Position numbers and translations under genes: made by a program. The notes under the pieces were generated by a model. It had not been told where the DNA came from, did no database searches, and saw only the letters and a program-made list of their open reading frames with translations. This document shows positions 53,181-64,000 of a stretch of DNA of 64,000 bases, one piece after another (the stretch's first letter is position 1; each line of letters begins with the position of its first letter). The DNA is from Pseudomonas oryzae (lineage in GTDB: Bacteria > Pseudomonadota > Gammaproteobacteria > Pseudomonadales > Pseudomonadaceae), in NCBI RefSeq assembly GCF_900104805.1, contig NZ_LT629751.1, positions 4,238,501 through 4,302,500 on the forward strand, in the 5' to 3' direction.

Positions 53181-54149
53181 TCAGTGGGTGCGGGCGACCG
53201 CAAACTCGGTCAGTTCCACCAGCGCATCGCGATACTCGCTGGGCGGCAGGGCGCCGAGGCTGGCGATGGCGCGGGCGGCGTAGTCGCGCGCCTGGCGAGC
53301 GGTGTAGTCGAGGGCACCGGCGGCTTCCACGGCGGCGCGGATGCTCTCCAGGTCTTCGATGCCGCCCTGCTGGATGGCCTTGCGCACCAGGGCGGCCTGC
53401 TCGGCCGTACCTTCGCGCATGGTGTAGATCAGCGGCAGGGTCGGCTTGCCTTCGGCGAGGTCGTCGCCGACGTTCTTGCCCAGGGTGGCGGCGTCGCCAC
53501 GGTAGTCGAGCAGGTCGTCGACCAGCTGGAAGGCGATGCCGAGGGCGTCGCCGAAGGTGCGCAGGGCGGCGGCCTGTTCGACGCTGGCGCCGGCCAGCTG
53601 GGCGGCGCTGTGGGTGGAGGCCTCGAACAGCATCGCGGTCTTGCCGCGGATGACCTCCATGTAGATCTCTTCGGTGGTGCTGGCGTCGCGGATCTTCGAC
53701 AGCTGCAGCACCTCGCCTTCGGCGATCACCCGGGTGGCGTTGGCCAGGGTCTGCATCACCGGCAGCTCGCCGAGCTCGACCAGCATCTCGAAGGAGCGCG
53801 CATAGAGGAAGTCGCCGACCAGCACGCTGGGTGCGTTGCCCCACAGTGCGTTGGCGGTGGAGCGGCCGCGGCGCATGCCGGACTTGTCGACCACGTCGTC
53901 GTGCAGCAGGGTGGCGGTGTGCAGGAACTCGATGGTCGCGGCCAGCAGGTTGAGCCGTTCGCCGCGCGCGCCCAGGGCATTGCCGGCCAGCAGGACCAGC
54001 AGCGGGCGCAGGCGCTTGCCGCCGGCCGAGGTGATATAGTCGCCGATCTTCTCCACCAGGGGGACGCGGGAGGCGAGCTGGCGGCGAATGATGCCGTCGA
54101 CGGCGGTGAAGTCGTCCGCCACCACGCGGTAAAAGGCCTGGGGTTGCAT
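53181..54149 (-). CDS. ispB: Octaprenyl diphosphate synthase (polyprenyl synthetase)
   Basis: The 322-residue protein has the two aspartate-rich motifs of trans-prenyltransferases: LHDDVVDKSGMRRG (first) and FQLVDDLLDYRGD (second), plus GGKRLRPLLVLLAG near the start. It elongates farnesyl diphosphate with isopentenyl diphosphate to make the ubiquinone side chain. Its position divergent from rplU-rpmA-obg is the conserved proteobacterial arrangement and supports IspB over GGPP or FPP synthases. Chain length (octa or nona) is inferred only from the group. Confidence 0.93.
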   Translation of the reverse strand: MQPQAFYRVVADDFTAVDGIIRRQLASRVPLVEKIGDYITSAGGKRLRPLLVLLAGNALGARGERLNLLAATIEFLHTATLLHDDVVDKSGMRRGRSTANALWGNAPSVLVGDFLYARSFEMLVELGELPVMQTLANATRVIAEGEVLQLSKIRDASTTEEIYMEVIRGKTAMLFEASTHSAAQLAGASVEQAAALRTFGDALGIAFQLVDDLLDYRGDAATLGKNVGDDLAEGKPTLPLIYTMREGTAEQAALVRKAIQQGGIEDLESIRAAVEAAGALDYTARQARDYAARAIASLGALPPSEYRDALVELTEFAVARTH

Positions 54150-54228
54150 CAGCTGACAGGGCTCCTCTCTAGTTGCGCGGCATGCTAGGTGCCGGGTCCG
54201 GCACTGTCAAGGCAAGCCAGGGTCGCAC

Positions 54229-54257
54229 TTGCCTGGGGCGGCGGCTTTGCGTACAAT
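54229..54257 (+). promoter_or_regulatory. Promoter of the rplU-rpmA genes
   Basis: TTGCCT (54229-54234) and TACAAT (54252-54257) are separated by 17 bases in the ispB-rplU gap. The leader to the rplU ATG is about 126 bases, long enough for regulation, but no known structure was recognised in it. Confidence 0.65.
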
Positions 54258-54389
54258 CGCCGGCCCGAACTTCCCTGGCATTCCCTGCCTTACGCAATGC
54301 AGTGGCGACCCTTCCGGCGCGCTGCAGCCATGCTGGCCAATAACTCCTCCACCAAAGCGCCAGGTGAGCAGGTCTAACGGAGACATTCC

Positions 54390-54701
54390 ATGTACGCAGT
54401 AATTGTTACCGGCGGCAAGCAGTACAAAGTCGCTGAAGGCGAATTCCTCAAGATCGAGAAGCTCGACGTAGCCACCGGTGAAAGCGTTGCTTTCGACAAG
54501 GTGCTGCTGGTCGGCAACGGCGACGACGTCAAGATCGGTGCTCCGGTCGTCGAAGGCGCCAAGGTGACCGCCGAAGTGATCGCCCAGGGCCGTCACGACA
54601 AGGTGCGCATCATCAAGTTCCGCCGCCGCAAGCACCACATGAAGCGTCAGGGCCACCGCCAGTGGTTCACTGAAATCAAGATCACCGGCATCCAGGCCTG
54701 A
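54390..54701 (+). CDS. rplU: 50S ribosomal protein L21
   Basis: The 103-residue protein begins [25 protein letters not shown] and has [33 protein letters not shown], the L21 signature. It is part of the large ribosomal subunit. It is divergent from ispB and 29 bases upstream of rpmA. Confidence 0.98.
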   Translation: MYAVIVTGGKQYKVAEGEFLKIEKLDVATGESVAFDKVLLVGNGDDVKIGAPVVEGAKVTAEVIAQGRHDKVRIIKFRRRKHHMKRQGHRQWFTEIKITGIQA

Positions 54702-54730
54702 TCCCCTTCTTTTTACCGGAGTATTGACTC

Positions 54731-54988
54731 ATGGCACACAAAAAAGCTGGCGGTTCTACCCGTAACGGCCGCGATTCCGAAAGTAAACGCCTTGGCGTGA
54801 AGATGTTCGGCAGCCAGGCTGTCGTTGCCGGCAACATCCTCGTGCGTCAGCGCGGCACCAAGTTCCACGCCGGCTACGGCGTTGGCATGGGCAAGGACCA
54901 CACCCTGTTCGCCAAGGTTGACGGCGTGGTGAAGTTCGAGACCAAGGGTGCCTTCGGTCGCAAATACGTGAGCATCGTGGCCAACTGA
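54731..54988 (+). CDS. rpmA: 50S ribosomal protein L27
   Basis: The 85-residue protein begins [24 protein letters not shown] and has [20 protein letters not shown], the L27 signature. Its N-terminus reaches the peptidyl-transferase centre; here it starts with MAHKK and so needs only methionine removal. It follows rplU, and a terminator separates it from obg. Confidence 0.98.
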   Translation: MAHKKAGGSTRNGRDSESKRLGVKMFGSQAVVAGNILVRQRGTKFHAGYGVGMGKDHTLFAKVDGVVKFETKGAFGRKYVSIVAN

Positions 54989-55002
54989 TCACGCGCTTGC
55001 AG

Positions 55003-55033
55003 AAAAAGCCCTGTCTGCCGACAGGGCTTTTTT
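55003..55033 (+). terminator. rpmA terminator
   Basis: AAAAAGCCCTGTC (55003-55015) pairs with GACAGGGCTTTTT (55020-55032), with six T in a row at the end. It lies 15 bases after the rpmA stop; read-through into obg would be partial. Confidence 0.9.
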
Positions 55034-55058
55034 GTTTGTAATATCCCAGTTTTCATGA

Positions 55059-56303
<1,245 letters not shown>

Positions 56304-56360
56304 AGTCCGTGACAGGAGGGGCCGTCCGGCCCCTCGAGCCCGAGTGCAAGGTTGCAGAAC

Positions 56361-57479
56361 ATGCGTGAGAAGGTGAGCAAGGCCCGCCGCTGGGTGGTGA
56401 AGATCGGCAGTGCGCTGCTGACCGCCGACGGCCGGGGGCTCGACCGCGGCGCCATGGCGGTGTGGGTCGAGCAGATGGTGGCGCTGCGGCGCGCCGGGGT
56501 GGAGCTGGTGCTGGTGTCTTCCGGCGCCGTGGCGGCGGGCATGAGCCGGCTGGGCTGGAACGAGCGACCTAGCACCATCCACGAGCTGCAGGCCGCCGCC
56601 GCGGTCGGTCAGATGGGCCTGGTGCAGGCCTGGGAATCGAGCTTCGCCGAGCACGGTCTGCAGACCGCCCAGGTGCTGCTGACCCACGACGACCTCTCCG
56701 ACCGCAAGCGCTACCTCAATGCGCGCAGCACCCTGCGCACCCTGGTCGATCTCGGCGTGATCCCGGTGATCAACGAGAACGACACTGTGGTCACCGACGA
56801 GATCCGCTTCGGTGACAACGACACCCTGGCCGCGCTGGTCGCCAACCTGGTCGAGGCCGACCTGCTGGTGATCCTCACCGACCGCGACGGCATGTTCGAC
56901 GCCGATCCGCGCCACAACCCCGACGCCCAGCTGATCTTCGAGGCGCGTGCCGACGATCCGTCGCTCGACGCGGTGGCCGGCGGCACCGGCGGGGCGCTGG
57001 GCCGCGGCGGCATGCAGACCAAGCTGCGCGCCGCGCGTCTGGCCGCACGCTCCGGGGCCAACACCATCATCGTCGGCGGACGCATCGAGCAGGTGCTCGA
57101 CCGCCTCAAGGGCGGCGAGCGCCTCGGTACCCTGCTGACCCCCGAACGCGGCCGGCATGCCGCGCGCAAGCAGTGGCTGGCCGGTCACCTGCAGATGCGC
57201 GGCACCCTGACTCTCGACGCCGGCGCGGTGCGCGCGCTGGTCGAGCAGCGCAAGAGCCTGCTGCCGGTCGGCGTCACCGCGGTGGAGGGCAGCTTCCGCC
57301 GCGGCGAGATGGTCGCCTGCGTCGGCCCGGATGGCCGCGAGGTGGCGCGCGGGCTGGTCAACTACAATGCCAGCGATGCCCAACGCATCATCGGCCTGGG
57401 CACCGAGGCGATCGAGCAGGCGCTCGGCTACCTCGAGGAGCCCGAGCTGGTGCACCGCGACAACCTGGTGCTGGTGTGA
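56361..57479 (+). CDS. proB: Glutamate 5-kinase
   Basis: The 372-residue protein has an amino acid kinase domain ([58 protein letters not shown]) and a C-terminal PUA domain (about residues 275-370). It makes glutamyl-5-phosphate, the first step of proline synthesis. A TTG nine bases upstream is in frame, but the ATG at 56361 ([11 protein letters not shown]) matches pseudomonad ProB starts. It precedes creA by 8 bases. Confidence 0.96.
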   Translation: MREKVSKARRWVVKIGSALLTADGRGLDRGAMAVWVEQMVALRRAGVELVLVSSGAVAAGMSRLGWNERPSTIHELQAAAAVGQMGLVQAWESSFAEHGLQTAQVLLTHDDLSDRKRYLNARSTLRTLVDLGVIPVINENDTVVTDEIRFGDNDTLAALVANLVEADLLVILTDRDGMFDADPRHNPDAQLIFEARADDPSLDAVAGGTGGALGRGGMQTKLRAARLAARSGANTIIVGGRIEQVLDRLKGGERLGTLLTPERGRHAARKQWLAGHLQMRGTLTLDAGAVRALVEQRKSLLPVGVTAVEGSFRRGEMVACVGPDGREVARGLVNYNASDAQRIIGLGTEAIEQALGYLEEPELVHRDNLVLV

Positions 57480-57487
57480 GGACGCGC

Positions 57488-57964
57488 ATGATCGCGAGGA
57501 CGCTGCTCCAGCCGCTGGCCGCCGCCCTGGCGCTGCTCGCCGCCGGCGCCCAGGCCGAGACCATCGGCGAGGTGTCGACGGTGTTCAAGCTGATCGGCCC
57601 CAACCACAAGATCGTCGTCGAGGCGTTCGACGATCCCAAGGTGGAGGGGGTGACCTGCTATCTGTCGCGGGCCAAGACCGGCGGCATCAAGGGCGGCCTG
57701 GGGCTGGCCGAGGACCGCGCCGAGGCGTCGATCGCCTGCCGCCAGGTCGGTCCGATCCGCTTCCTCGAGCGCTTCGAGGATGGCGAGGAGGTGTTCAAGG
57801 AGCGCACCTCGCTGGTGTTCAAGACCATGCAGGTGGTGCGCTTTTTCGACCAGAAGCGCAATACGCTGGTGTACATGGTCTACAGCGACCGGGTGATCGA
57901 GGGCAGCCCGCAGAACTCGGTGACCGCCATCCCGATCCTGCCCTGGCCAAAGGCGGCTGACTGA
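57488..57964 (+). CDS. creA: CreA-family periplasmic protein
   Basis: The 158-residue protein has a signal peptide ([23 protein letters not shown], cleaved near residue 23) and the CreA core: [61 protein letters not shown] and [30 protein letters not shown]. Cysteines at GVTCYL and SIACRQ may form a disulfide. The function of CreA is unknown. It is 8 bases from proB, and is followed by a palindromic repeat and a terminator shared with nuoN. Confidence 0.92.
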   Translation: MIARTLLQPLAAALALLAAGAQAETIGEVSTVFKLIGPNHKIVVEAFDDPKVEGVTCYLSRAKTGGIKGGLGLAEDRAEASIACRQVGPIRFLERFEDGEEVFKERTSLVFKTMQVVRFFDQKRNTLVYMVYSDRVIEGSPQNSVTAIPILPWPKAAD

Positions 57965-57974
57965 TTCCGTGACT

Positions 57975-58089
57975 GTAGGGTGGGTTAGGCCGCAGGCCGT
58001 AACCCACCGAGTGGGCCAGCAGCCCGGCCATGGCGATGCCTGGCGGCATCGATGCTGGGTTACGCCGCTGCGCGGCTAACCCACCCTAC
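57975..58089. repeat. GTAGGGTGGGTTA-ended long palindrome
   Basis: It begins GTAGGGTGGGTTAGGCCGC (57975-57993) and ends GCGGCTAACCCACCCTAC (58072-58089), with a central AACCCACC/GGGTTA pair. The whole element is about 115 bases between creA and nuoN. It shares the TAGGGTG end with the GTGCGC elements but has its own core. Confidence 0.65.
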
Positions 58090-58104
58090 GCAGGCGCGGC
58101 AACA

Positions 58105-58138
58105 AAAAAGCCGGTCGGGGCGACCCGACCGGCTTTTT
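58105..58138. terminator. Bidirectional terminator between creA and nuoN
   Basis: AAAAAGCCGGTCGGG (58105-58119) pairs with CCCGACCGGCTTTTT (58124-58138) around a GCGA tetraloop. A- and T-runs on both sides allow termination in both directions. Confidence 0.9.
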
Positions 58139-58155
58139 CACGTCCGCAGTCCGGT

Positions 58156-59619
58156 TCAGAAGCCGGCTTGTTGCACCAGCGCCAGCAGCGGCTGCGGGTA
58201 GACGCCGAGCAGCAGGGTCAGGCCGGCCACCGCCAGCAGCATGATGCCGCCGGTCTGCTGCGCCCAGTGCTGCGGCGCGTCGCGGCGCTGCAGGCTGGGT
58301 TCGACCAGGAACAGGCTGACCATCACCCGCAGGTAGTAGTACACGGCGATGGCGCTGCCGAGGATCAGCGCGCCGAGCAGCCACCACAGCTGCGCCTGCA
58401 CGCCGGCGGCGATGACGAAGAACTTGCCGATGAAGCCACCGGTCAGCGGGATGCCGGCCAGCGACAGCATCATCACCGCCAGCACCGCGGTCAGGTACGG
58501 GCGACGCCAGAACAGGCCGCGGTACTCGAACAGCGCGTCGGTGTCGCGGCCCTGGTACGGAGTGGACATCAGGGTGATCACGCCGAAGGCGCCCAGGCTG
58601 GTCAGCACGTAAGTGAACAGGTAGACGCCGATGGCCTCGCTGGCCAGGCCCTTGCTGGCGATCAGCGCCACCAGCAGGTAGCCGAAGTGGGCGATCGACG
58701 AGTAGCCGAGCAGGCGCTTGAGGTTGTTCTGCAGCAGCGCCAGCAGGTTGCCGACCAGGATCGAGGCGATCGCCAGCAGGCTCAGCAACTGGCCCAGCCA
58801 GCCGTCGGCGAAGGCCGGCGACACCTGGTACAGGCGCAGCAGCACGGCGAACACGGCCACCTTGCTGGCGGTGGCGAGGAACGCCGACACCGGCGCCGGC
58901 GCGCCCTCGTAGACGTCCGGGGTCCACAGGTGGAAGGGCGCCAGCGACAGCTTGAAGGCCAGGCCGATCAGCATCATGCCGACGCCGATCTGCGCCAGCT
59001 GGCTGGGTGCCTCGCCGCTGGCGGCCAGGCTGGTGCCGATGGCGGCGAAGCTCAGGCTGCCGGCGTCGGCGTACAGCAGGGCCATGCCGAACAGCAGGAA
59101 GGCGCTGCCTGCGGCCGACAGCACCATGTACTTGATGCCGGCCTCCAGCGAGCGGCGGTTGAAGAAGGCGTAGGCGATCAGGCCGTAGGTCGGCACCGAC
59201 AGCAGCTCCAGGCCGATGAACAGGCCGGCCAGATGCTGCGCGCTGACCAGCACCTGGCCGCCGGCGCAGGCCAGCAGCATCAGCAGGTACAGCTCCTCGC
59301 GGTTGCCCGGGTAGCCCTTGCCCGACGCACCGCCCAGGTAGGCGTGGGTCAGGGTGATGCAGGCCAGGGTGGCGGCGAGGATCACCGCCTGGTAGTAGCA
59401 GGCGAAGTTGTCGATGCGCAGCAGCGGGGTCACCTCCAGCGGGGCGACGCCGAGGGCCGGGATGAGCGCCAGCAGGGCCAGGTTGAGGCCGGCCACCGAG
59501 AGCAGGAAGGTCTGCCCGTGGTGACGCTTCCAGGCGATCGCCAGCATCACCACGACGGTGGTAGCGCCGGTGATCAGCAGCGGCAGCAGGGCGGTCAGGT
59601 GTTGAGTGGTGAATTCCAT
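58156..59619 (-). CDS. nuoN: NADH-quinone oxidoreductase subunit N
   Basis: The 487-residue membrane protein has about fourteen helices and the antiporter-like Proton_antipo_M region: [40 protein letters not shown] and [35 protein letters not shown], with key lysines in the helices. It is one of the three proton-pumping subunits of complex I. It is the last gene of the nuo operon. Confidence 0.96.
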   Translation of the reverse strand: MEFTTQHLTALLPLLITGATTVVVMLAIAWKRHHGQTFLLSVAGLNLALLALIPALGVAPLEVTPLLRIDNFACYYQAVILAATLACITLTHAYLGGASGKGYPGNREELYLLMLLACAGGQVLVSAQHLAGLFIGLELLSVPTYGLIAYAFFNRRSLEAGIKYMVLSAAGSAFLLFGMALLYADAGSLSFAAIGTSLAASGEAPSQLAQIGVGMMLIGLAFKLSLAPFHLWTPDVYEGAPAPVSAFLATASKVAVFAVLLRLYQVSPAFADGWLGQLLSLLAIASILVGNLLALLQNNLKRLLGYSSIAHFGYLLVALIASKGLASEAIGVYLFTYVLTSLGAFGVITLMSTPYQGRDTDALFEYRGLFWRRPYLTAVLAVMMLSLAGIPLTGGFIGKFFVIAAGVQAQLWWLLGALILGSAIAVYYYLRVMVSLFLVEPSLQRRDAPQHWAQQTGGIMLLAVAGLTLLLGVYPQPLLALVQQAGF

Positions 59620-59627
59620 GACGTGAC

Positions 59628-61157
59628 TTACCGGGCCGATTCAAGTTGGGAGAAGGCGGCGCCCAGCCACTGCTGCACGCCGTGCATGCTGGCCGCCGAG
59701 GTGTCGAGCACCGGCTGCGGGTAGACGCCGAGCAGGATCAGCAGCACGGCCAGACCCAGCACCATGAGCAGTTCGCGGGAATTCAGGCCGGGCACGGCGG
59801 TTTCCGCCTTGGCCGGGCCGAAGTAGGCGCGGTGGATCATGCACAGCGCATAGACCGAGCCGAACACCAGGCCGGTGGCGGCCAGCACGGCGATCCACGG
59901 CTGCACCTGGAAGGTGCCGAGCAGGATCAGGATCTCGCCGACAAAGTTGCCGGTGCCGGGCAGGCCCAGCGCCGCGGCGGCGAAGAACAGGCTGATCGCC
60001 GGCAGCCAGGGCATGCGTCCCCACAGGCCGCCGAGGGCACGGAAGTCGCGGGTGTGCAGGCGCTCGTAGAGCTGGCCGCAGAGGATGAACAGCGCGGCGG
60101 CGGACAGGCCGTGGGCGATCATCTGCACCACCGCGCCCTGCAGGGCCAGCTGGCTGCCCGAGTAGATGGCGATCAGCACGAAGCCCATGTGCGACACGCT
60201 GGAGTAGGCGACCAGGCGCTTGATGTCGGTCTGCGCGAAGGCCAGCAGGGCGCCGTAGACGATGGCGACCACGCCGAGGCCCATGGCGATCGGCGCGAAC
60301 TCGGCCGAGGCGTTGGGGAACAGCGGCAGGGCGAAGCGCAGCAGGCCGTAGGCGGCGGTCTTCAGCAGGATGCCGGCGAGGTCCACGGAACCGGCGGTCG
60401 GTGCCTGGGCGTGGGCGTCAGGCAGCCAGGAGTGCACCGGCACCACCGGGAACTTCACCGCGAAGGCGACGAAGAAGCCGAGCATCAGCAGGTACTCGGT
60501 GCCCGGCGCCAGCTCGGTCTGCAGCAGGTCGGCGTAGTTGAAGGTCAGCACGCCGCTCTGGCTGTAGTGGACGAACACCAGGGCGAGGATCGCCACCAGC
60601 ATGATCAGGCCGCTGGCCTGGGTATAGATGAAGAACTTGGTGGCGGCGGTGATGCGGCTCTTGCCGCTGCTGCCGCTGTGACCCCAGAGCGCGATGAGGA
60701 AGTACATCGGCACCAGCATCACTTCCCAGAAGAAGAAGAACAGGAACAGGTCGACGGCGAGGAACACGCCGACCACGCCGGCGAGGATCCACAGCAGGTT
60801 GAGGTGGAAGAAGCCGACGCGGCGGCTGATCTCGTTCCACGAGCAGACCACCGAGAGCACGCCGAGCAGGCCGGTGAGCACCACCATCAGCACCGACAGG
60901 CCGTCGAGGGCGAGGTGGATGTCGATGCCCAGGCGGGCGATCCAGGCGGCGCGGAACTCGTAGGCCCAGCGCGGGCCGGCGTCCGGCGCCGGAGCCAGGG
61001 TGAAGTCGGCGGTGCCCCACAGCCACAGGCCGAGGCCGAGCAGCAGGGCCATGCTGGCGAGGGCGATCCAGCGGGTCAGGGCCGCGCCGAAGCGCTCGGC
61101 CTGCCAGCACAGCAGGCCGCCGATGAAGGGAATCAGGATTAGCCAGGGCAGAATCAT
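59628..61157 (-). CDS. nuoM: NADH-quinone oxidoreductase subunit M
   Basis: The 509-residue protein has about fourteen helices with the antiporter core: [64 protein letters not shown] and [19 protein letters not shown]. Conserved Glu in FWEVMLVP and Lys in [11 protein letters not shown] are the proton-channel residues of NuoM. It is 8 bases from nuoN and 15 from nuoL. Confidence 0.97.
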   Translation of the reverse strand: MILPWLILIPFIGGLLCWQAERFGAALTRWIALASMALLLGLGLWLWGTADFTLAPAPDAGPRWAYEFRAAWIARLGIDIHLALDGLSVLMVVLTGLLGVLSVVCSWNEISRRVGFFHLNLLWILAGVVGVFLAVDLFLFFFFWEVMLVPMYFLIALWGHSGSSGKSRITAATKFFIYTQASGLIMLVAILALVFVHYSQSGVLTFNYADLLQTELAPGTEYLLMLGFFVAFAVKFPVVPVHSWLPDAHAQAPTAGSVDLAGILLKTAAYGLLRFALPLFPNASAEFAPIAMGLGVVAIVYGALLAFAQTDIKRLVAYSSVSHMGFVLIAIYSGSQLALQGAVVQMIAHGLSAAALFILCGQLYERLHTRDFRALGGLWGRMPWLPAISLFFAAAALGLPGTGNFVGEILILLGTFQVQPWIAVLAATGLVFGSVYALCMIHRAYFGPAKAETAVPGLNSRELLMVLGLAVLLILLGVYPQPVLDTSAASMHGVQQWLGAAFSQLESAR

Positions 61158-61172
61158 GACGGGCCGTTTTCC

Positions 61173-63023
61173 TTAATTCAGAAGCAGAAGGGCAGCGAGC
61201 ACGAACACGGCCCCGCCGACTATGGAGGTGGCGTACCAGCGCAGGTTGCCGGTCTGGCTCTGGCGCAGGGCGAGGTGGCCGCCGCGGGCCAGCAGCGGCA
61301 GCAGGCCGATGCTGATGTCGATCGGGTCACGGCCGAGCAGGCGGCAGAGCAGCAGGTAGGGCCTGACGAACAGCTTGTCGTACAGCCAGTCGAAGCCCCA
61401 GGCGGCGTACCACCAGGCGCCGAGCAGGCGCCCCGGCGCGCTCTGCGCGACGCTGCTGACCAGGCTGCGCTTGCCAAGGAACAGCAGCGCGGCGATGACG
61501 ATGCCGACCACGGCGATGGCGCCGGACAGCAGCTCCAGACCGTGCTTGGCCTCGCCGCCGGCATGGCCGACGCTCTGCGGCAGCACCCCGGCCAGCGGCG
61601 GAGTGATCAGCGCGCCGACGAAGGTCGACAGCACGATCAGCGTGGCCAGCGGCAGGTTGTGGGCGATGCCATGACCAGCGTGGGCCTCGGTCTTCGGCTC
61701 GCCGTGGAAGGCGATGAAGATCAGCCGGAAGGTGTAGATCGAGGTCAGGAAAGCGCCGGCAAGACCCGCGTAGAGCAGTTCGCTGTGGCCGCTGGCGAAG
61801 GCTTCCCAGAGGATCTCGTCCTTGGAGTAGAAGCCCGCGGTCAACAGCGGCAGGGCGGCCAGCGCCGCGCCGCCGACGATGAAGCTGGCGTAGGCCAGCG
61901 GCAGCTTCTTCCACAAACCGCCCATCTTGAAGATGTTCTGCTCGTGGTGGCAGGCGTGGATCACGCTGCCGGAGGCGAGGAACAGCAGGGCCTTGAAGAA
62001 GGCGTGGGTCATCAGGTGGAAGATCGCCGCGTCCCAGGCGCCGACGCCGAGGGCGAGGAACATGTAGCCGATCTGGCTCATGGTCGAGTAGGCGAGGATG
62101 CGCTTGATGTCGGTCTGCACCAGCGCGGCGAAGCCGGCCAGCACCAGGGTCACGCCGCCGACGATGCCGACCAGCTCGAGGATCTCCGGAGTGAGCAGGA
62201 ACAGGCCGTGGGTGCGGGCGATCAGGTAGACGCCGGCGGTGACCATGGTCGCCGCGTGGATCAGCGCCGAGACCGGGGTCGGGCCGGCCATGGCGTCGGC
62301 CAGCCAGGTCTGCAGCGGCAGCTGGGCGGACTTGCCGACCGCGCCGCCGAGCAGCATCAGGGTAGCCAGCCACAGCCAGGTATCACCGGCCACGTATTTC
62401 TGCGGCGCCAGCACCAGCAGCTCCTGGATGTTCAGGGTGCCCAGATTCAGCAGCAGGATGAACAGGCCGATGGCCATGAACACGTCGCCGATGCGGGTGA
62501 CGATGAACGCCTTGAGTGCCGCGTTGCCGTTCTTCACTTCCTTGAAGTAGAAGCCGATCAACAGGTAGGAGCACAGGCCCACGCCTTCCCAGCCGAAGTA
62601 GAGGAACAGCAGGTTGTCGCCCAGCACCAGGAACAGCATGCTGGCGATGAACAGGTTGGTGTAGGCGAAGAAGCGCGAGTAGCCCTCCTCGCCGCGCATG
62701 TACCAGCTGGCGAACAGGTGGATCAGGAAACCGACGCCGGTGACCACGCCGAGCATGGTGACCGACAGGCCGTCCAGATACAGGGTGAAGCTCGGCGCGA
62801 AGCCGGCGACGTCCATCCACTGCCAGAGCAGCTGGGTGTACACGCCGCTTTCCGGCGGGGCGACGTTGAACTGGAAGATGACCCAGGCGGCGCTCAGCGC
62901 CGACAGGCCCACCGAGCCGACGCCGATCAGCGCCGCCAGGTTCTCGGAGAAACGCCCGCGGGAGAAGGCCAGCAGCAGCCAGCCGAGCAGCGGAAACAGG
63001 AAGGTGAGGAATAGAAGGTTCAT
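61173..63023 (-). CDS. nuoL: NADH-quinone oxidoreductase subunit L
   Basis: The 616-residue protein has sixteen predicted helices and the long C-terminal lateral helix. [62 protein letters not shown] and [18 protein letters not shown] carry the channel Glu, Lys and His residues. It is the most distal proton-pumping subunit. Its start overlaps nuoK by four bases. Confidence 0.97.
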   Translation of the reverse strand: MNLLFLTFLFPLLGWLLLAFSRGRFSENLAALIGVGSVGLSALSAAWVIFQFNVAPPESGVYTQLLWQWMDVAGFAPSFTLYLDGLSVTMLGVVTGVGFLIHLFASWYMRGEEGYSRFFAYTNLFIASMLFLVLGDNLLFLYFGWEGVGLCSYLLIGFYFKEVKNGNAALKAFIVTRIGDVFMAIGLFILLLNLGTLNIQELLVLAPQKYVAGDTWLWLATLMLLGGAVGKSAQLPLQTWLADAMAGPTPVSALIHAATMVTAGVYLIARTHGLFLLTPEILELVGIVGGVTLVLAGFAALVQTDIKRILAYSTMSQIGYMFLALGVGAWDAAIFHLMTHAFFKALLFLASGSVIHACHHEQNIFKMGGLWKKLPLAYASFIVGGAALAALPLLTAGFYSKDEILWEAFASGHSELLYAGLAGAFLTSIYTFRLIFIAFHGEPKTEAHAGHGIAHNLPLATLIVLSTFVGALITPPLAGVLPQSVGHAGGEAKHGLELLSGAIAVVGIVIAALLFLGKRSLVSSVAQSAPGRLLGAWWYAAWGFDWLYDKLFVRPYLLLCRLLGRDPIDISIGLLPLLARGGHLALRQSQTGNLRWYATSIVGGAVFVLAALLLLN

Positions 63024-63328
63024 CCGCGCATCTCGCTGGCAGCGTCGATATCGAGGGTATTGAAGCGGCGATACAGCTGCAGCAGGATCGCCAGGCCGAT
63101 GCTGGCCTCGGCGGCGGCCAGGGTGATCACCAGAATGAACAGGATCTGCCCGTCGGGCTGGATCCAGCGGCTGCCGGCGACCACGAAGGCCAGCGCGCAG
63201 GCGTTCATCATCACTTCCAGGCTCATCAGCACGAACAGGATGTTGCGCCGCACCATCAGGCCGACCAGGCCCAGGCTGAACAGCACGGCGGCCAGGGCCA
63301 GACCGTGCTCCATGGGAATCGCATTCAT
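63020..63328 (-). CDS. nuoK: NADH-quinone oxidoreductase subunit K
   Basis: The 102-residue protein has three helices and the acidic residues in [23 protein letters not shown] and [23 protein letters not shown], the Glu residues on the proton path of NuoK. The start [17 protein letters not shown] at 63328 overlaps the nuoJ stop by ATGA. Both ends overlap neighbours, so the operon is tightly packed. Confidence 0.96.
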   Translation of the reverse strand: MNAIPMEHGLALAAVLFSLGLVGLMVRRNILFVLMSLEVMMNACALAFVVAGSRWIQPDGQILFILVITLAAAEASIGLAILLQLYRRFNTLDIDAASEMRG

Positions 63329-63837
63329 GCGGTGGGCTCCTTGGCGTCGTGGCGGCCGAGGTGGTAGGCGGCGACCAGTGCGGCGAGCAGCAGCATGGAG
63401 GCCAGCTCTACCGCCAGTAGGTAGGGACCGTACAGGTGGGCGCCGACGGCCTTGGCGTCGACCGTGGTCAGGCCGATGCCGGCGGCGCTGTGGGTGCTGC
63501 CCAGCAGCACCCACAGCAGCAGGGCGAGCAGGGCGCCGGAGAGCAGGCCGGGGCCGACCCACAGGCCGGGCTTCAGCCAGGCGCGTTCCTGTTCGGCGGT
63601 GGCCGGACCGAGGTTGAGCATCATCACCACGAAGACGAACAGCACCATGATGGCGCCGGCGTAGACGATGATCTCCAGCACGCCGGCGAAGGGCGCGCCG
63701 AGGGCGAAGAAGGTCATCGACACGGCGAGCAGCGAGACCACCAGGTAGAGCAGTGCGTGCACCGGGTTGGTGTGGGTGATCACCCGCAGGGTGGACGCCA
63801 CGGCCACCCCGGCGGCGAAGTAGAAGGCGAATTCCAT
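63325..63837 (-). CDS. nuoJ: NADH-quinone oxidoreductase subunit J
   Basis: The 170-residue protein has five hydrophobic helices and [54 protein letters not shown], the NuoJ signature. It is part of the membrane arm next to the quinone-proximal subunits. Its start is 14 bases after the nuoI stop. Confidence 0.96.
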   Translation of the reverse strand: MEFAFYFAAGVAVASTLRVITHTNPVHALLYLVVSLLAVSMTFFALGAPFAGVLEIIVYAGAIMVLFVFVVMMLNLGPATAEQERAWLKPGLWVGPGLLSGALLALLLWVLLGSTHSAAGIGLTTVDAKAVGAHLYGPYLLAVELASMLLLAALVAAYHLGRHDAKEPTA

Positions 63838-63851
63838 CTTTCTTCCGTCCT

Positions 63852-64000
63852 TTAAGGCAGCAGGCCTTTCACGTTGATCGGCTCGGCCTCGTTCTGGTGC
63901 GAGCCCTTGGGCTTGCCCGCGGTGGCCATGCCGGAGACGCGGTAGAAGTTGTAGTCCGGGTTCTTGCCCGGGCCCGAGATCAGCAGGTCTTCCTTCTCGT
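63852..64000 (-). CDS. nuoI: NADH-quinone oxidoreductase subunit I, C-terminal part
   Basis: Only the last 48 codons are in the window: [20 protein letters not shown] followed by [20 protein letters not shown] and INVKGLLP. This is the C-terminal extension of NuoI, after the two 4Fe-4S ferredoxin motifs, which lie beyond the right edge. It ends at a TAA at 63852-63854. The order nuoI-J-K-L-M-N is standard. Confidence 0.85.
   Translation of the reverse strand, partial: EKEDLLISGPGKNPDYNFYRVSGMATAGKPKGSHQNEAEPINVKGLLP

Overview
This window is a GC-rich chromosomal segment of a gamma-proteobacterium in the Pseudomonas/Azotobacter group. The evidence is a MvaT/MvaU-type H-NS protein, a TtgR-TtgABC locus with its recognisable operator, an FprB-type ferredoxin reductase, a liu leucine-degradation operon and a Pseudomonas-ordered nuo operon. 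No prophage, IS element, CRISPR array, tRNA or rRNA was seen. It looks like core chromosome decorated with small intergenic palindromes.

Left part (1-13485): the liuABCD operon (minus strand; liuD runs off the left edge) degrades isovaleryl-CoA. It is divergent from a plus-strand series: an AMP-forming acyl-CoA synthetase, an AhpD-like protein, a five-gene branched-chain-type ABC importer (two ATPases, binding protein, two permeases) and an etfBA pair. A 16-bp perfect palindrome in the liuA/synthetase gap and a 13/16 related copy before the importer suggest one regulator, probably LiuR-like. Together the genes could import a branched short-chain acid, activate it, oxidise it and carry the electrons away.

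Middle (13583-31438): a homospermidine synthase with a TTG start; a membrane-fusion/FtsX permease/ATPase export operon; an H-NS-family gene with an AT-rich upstream region; a YecA/SEC-C protein; a YajD HNH protein; ttgR divergent from ttgABC; a methyltransferase; and a polar amino acid ABC importer.

Right-middle (31551-48497): RNA modification and housekeeping genes (trmA, a purine permease, rlmG, fprB, a TerC-CBS protein, mscL, a YdcH-like protein, a GNAT protein, radA, a CobW-like GTPase, a PilZ protein, glyA, ettA), a REC-GGDEF diguanylate cyclase, and a DksA-like gene facing a GreA/GreB-like gene.

Right (48755-64000): a Lon-like protease, a small unknown protein flanked by DnaA-box-like sequences, a UPF0114 membrane protein, an FKBP isomerase, ispB divergent from rplU-rpmA-obg-proB-creA, and the distal nuo genes (nuoN to nuoI, minus strand; nuoI is cut by the right edge).

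Dispersed palindromes ending in TAGGGTG/CACCCTA occur in at least seven gaps, two inside the liu operon, and in two places supply the stop codon of the adjacent gene. Family assignments rest on recalled motifs and lengths; no database search was possible.
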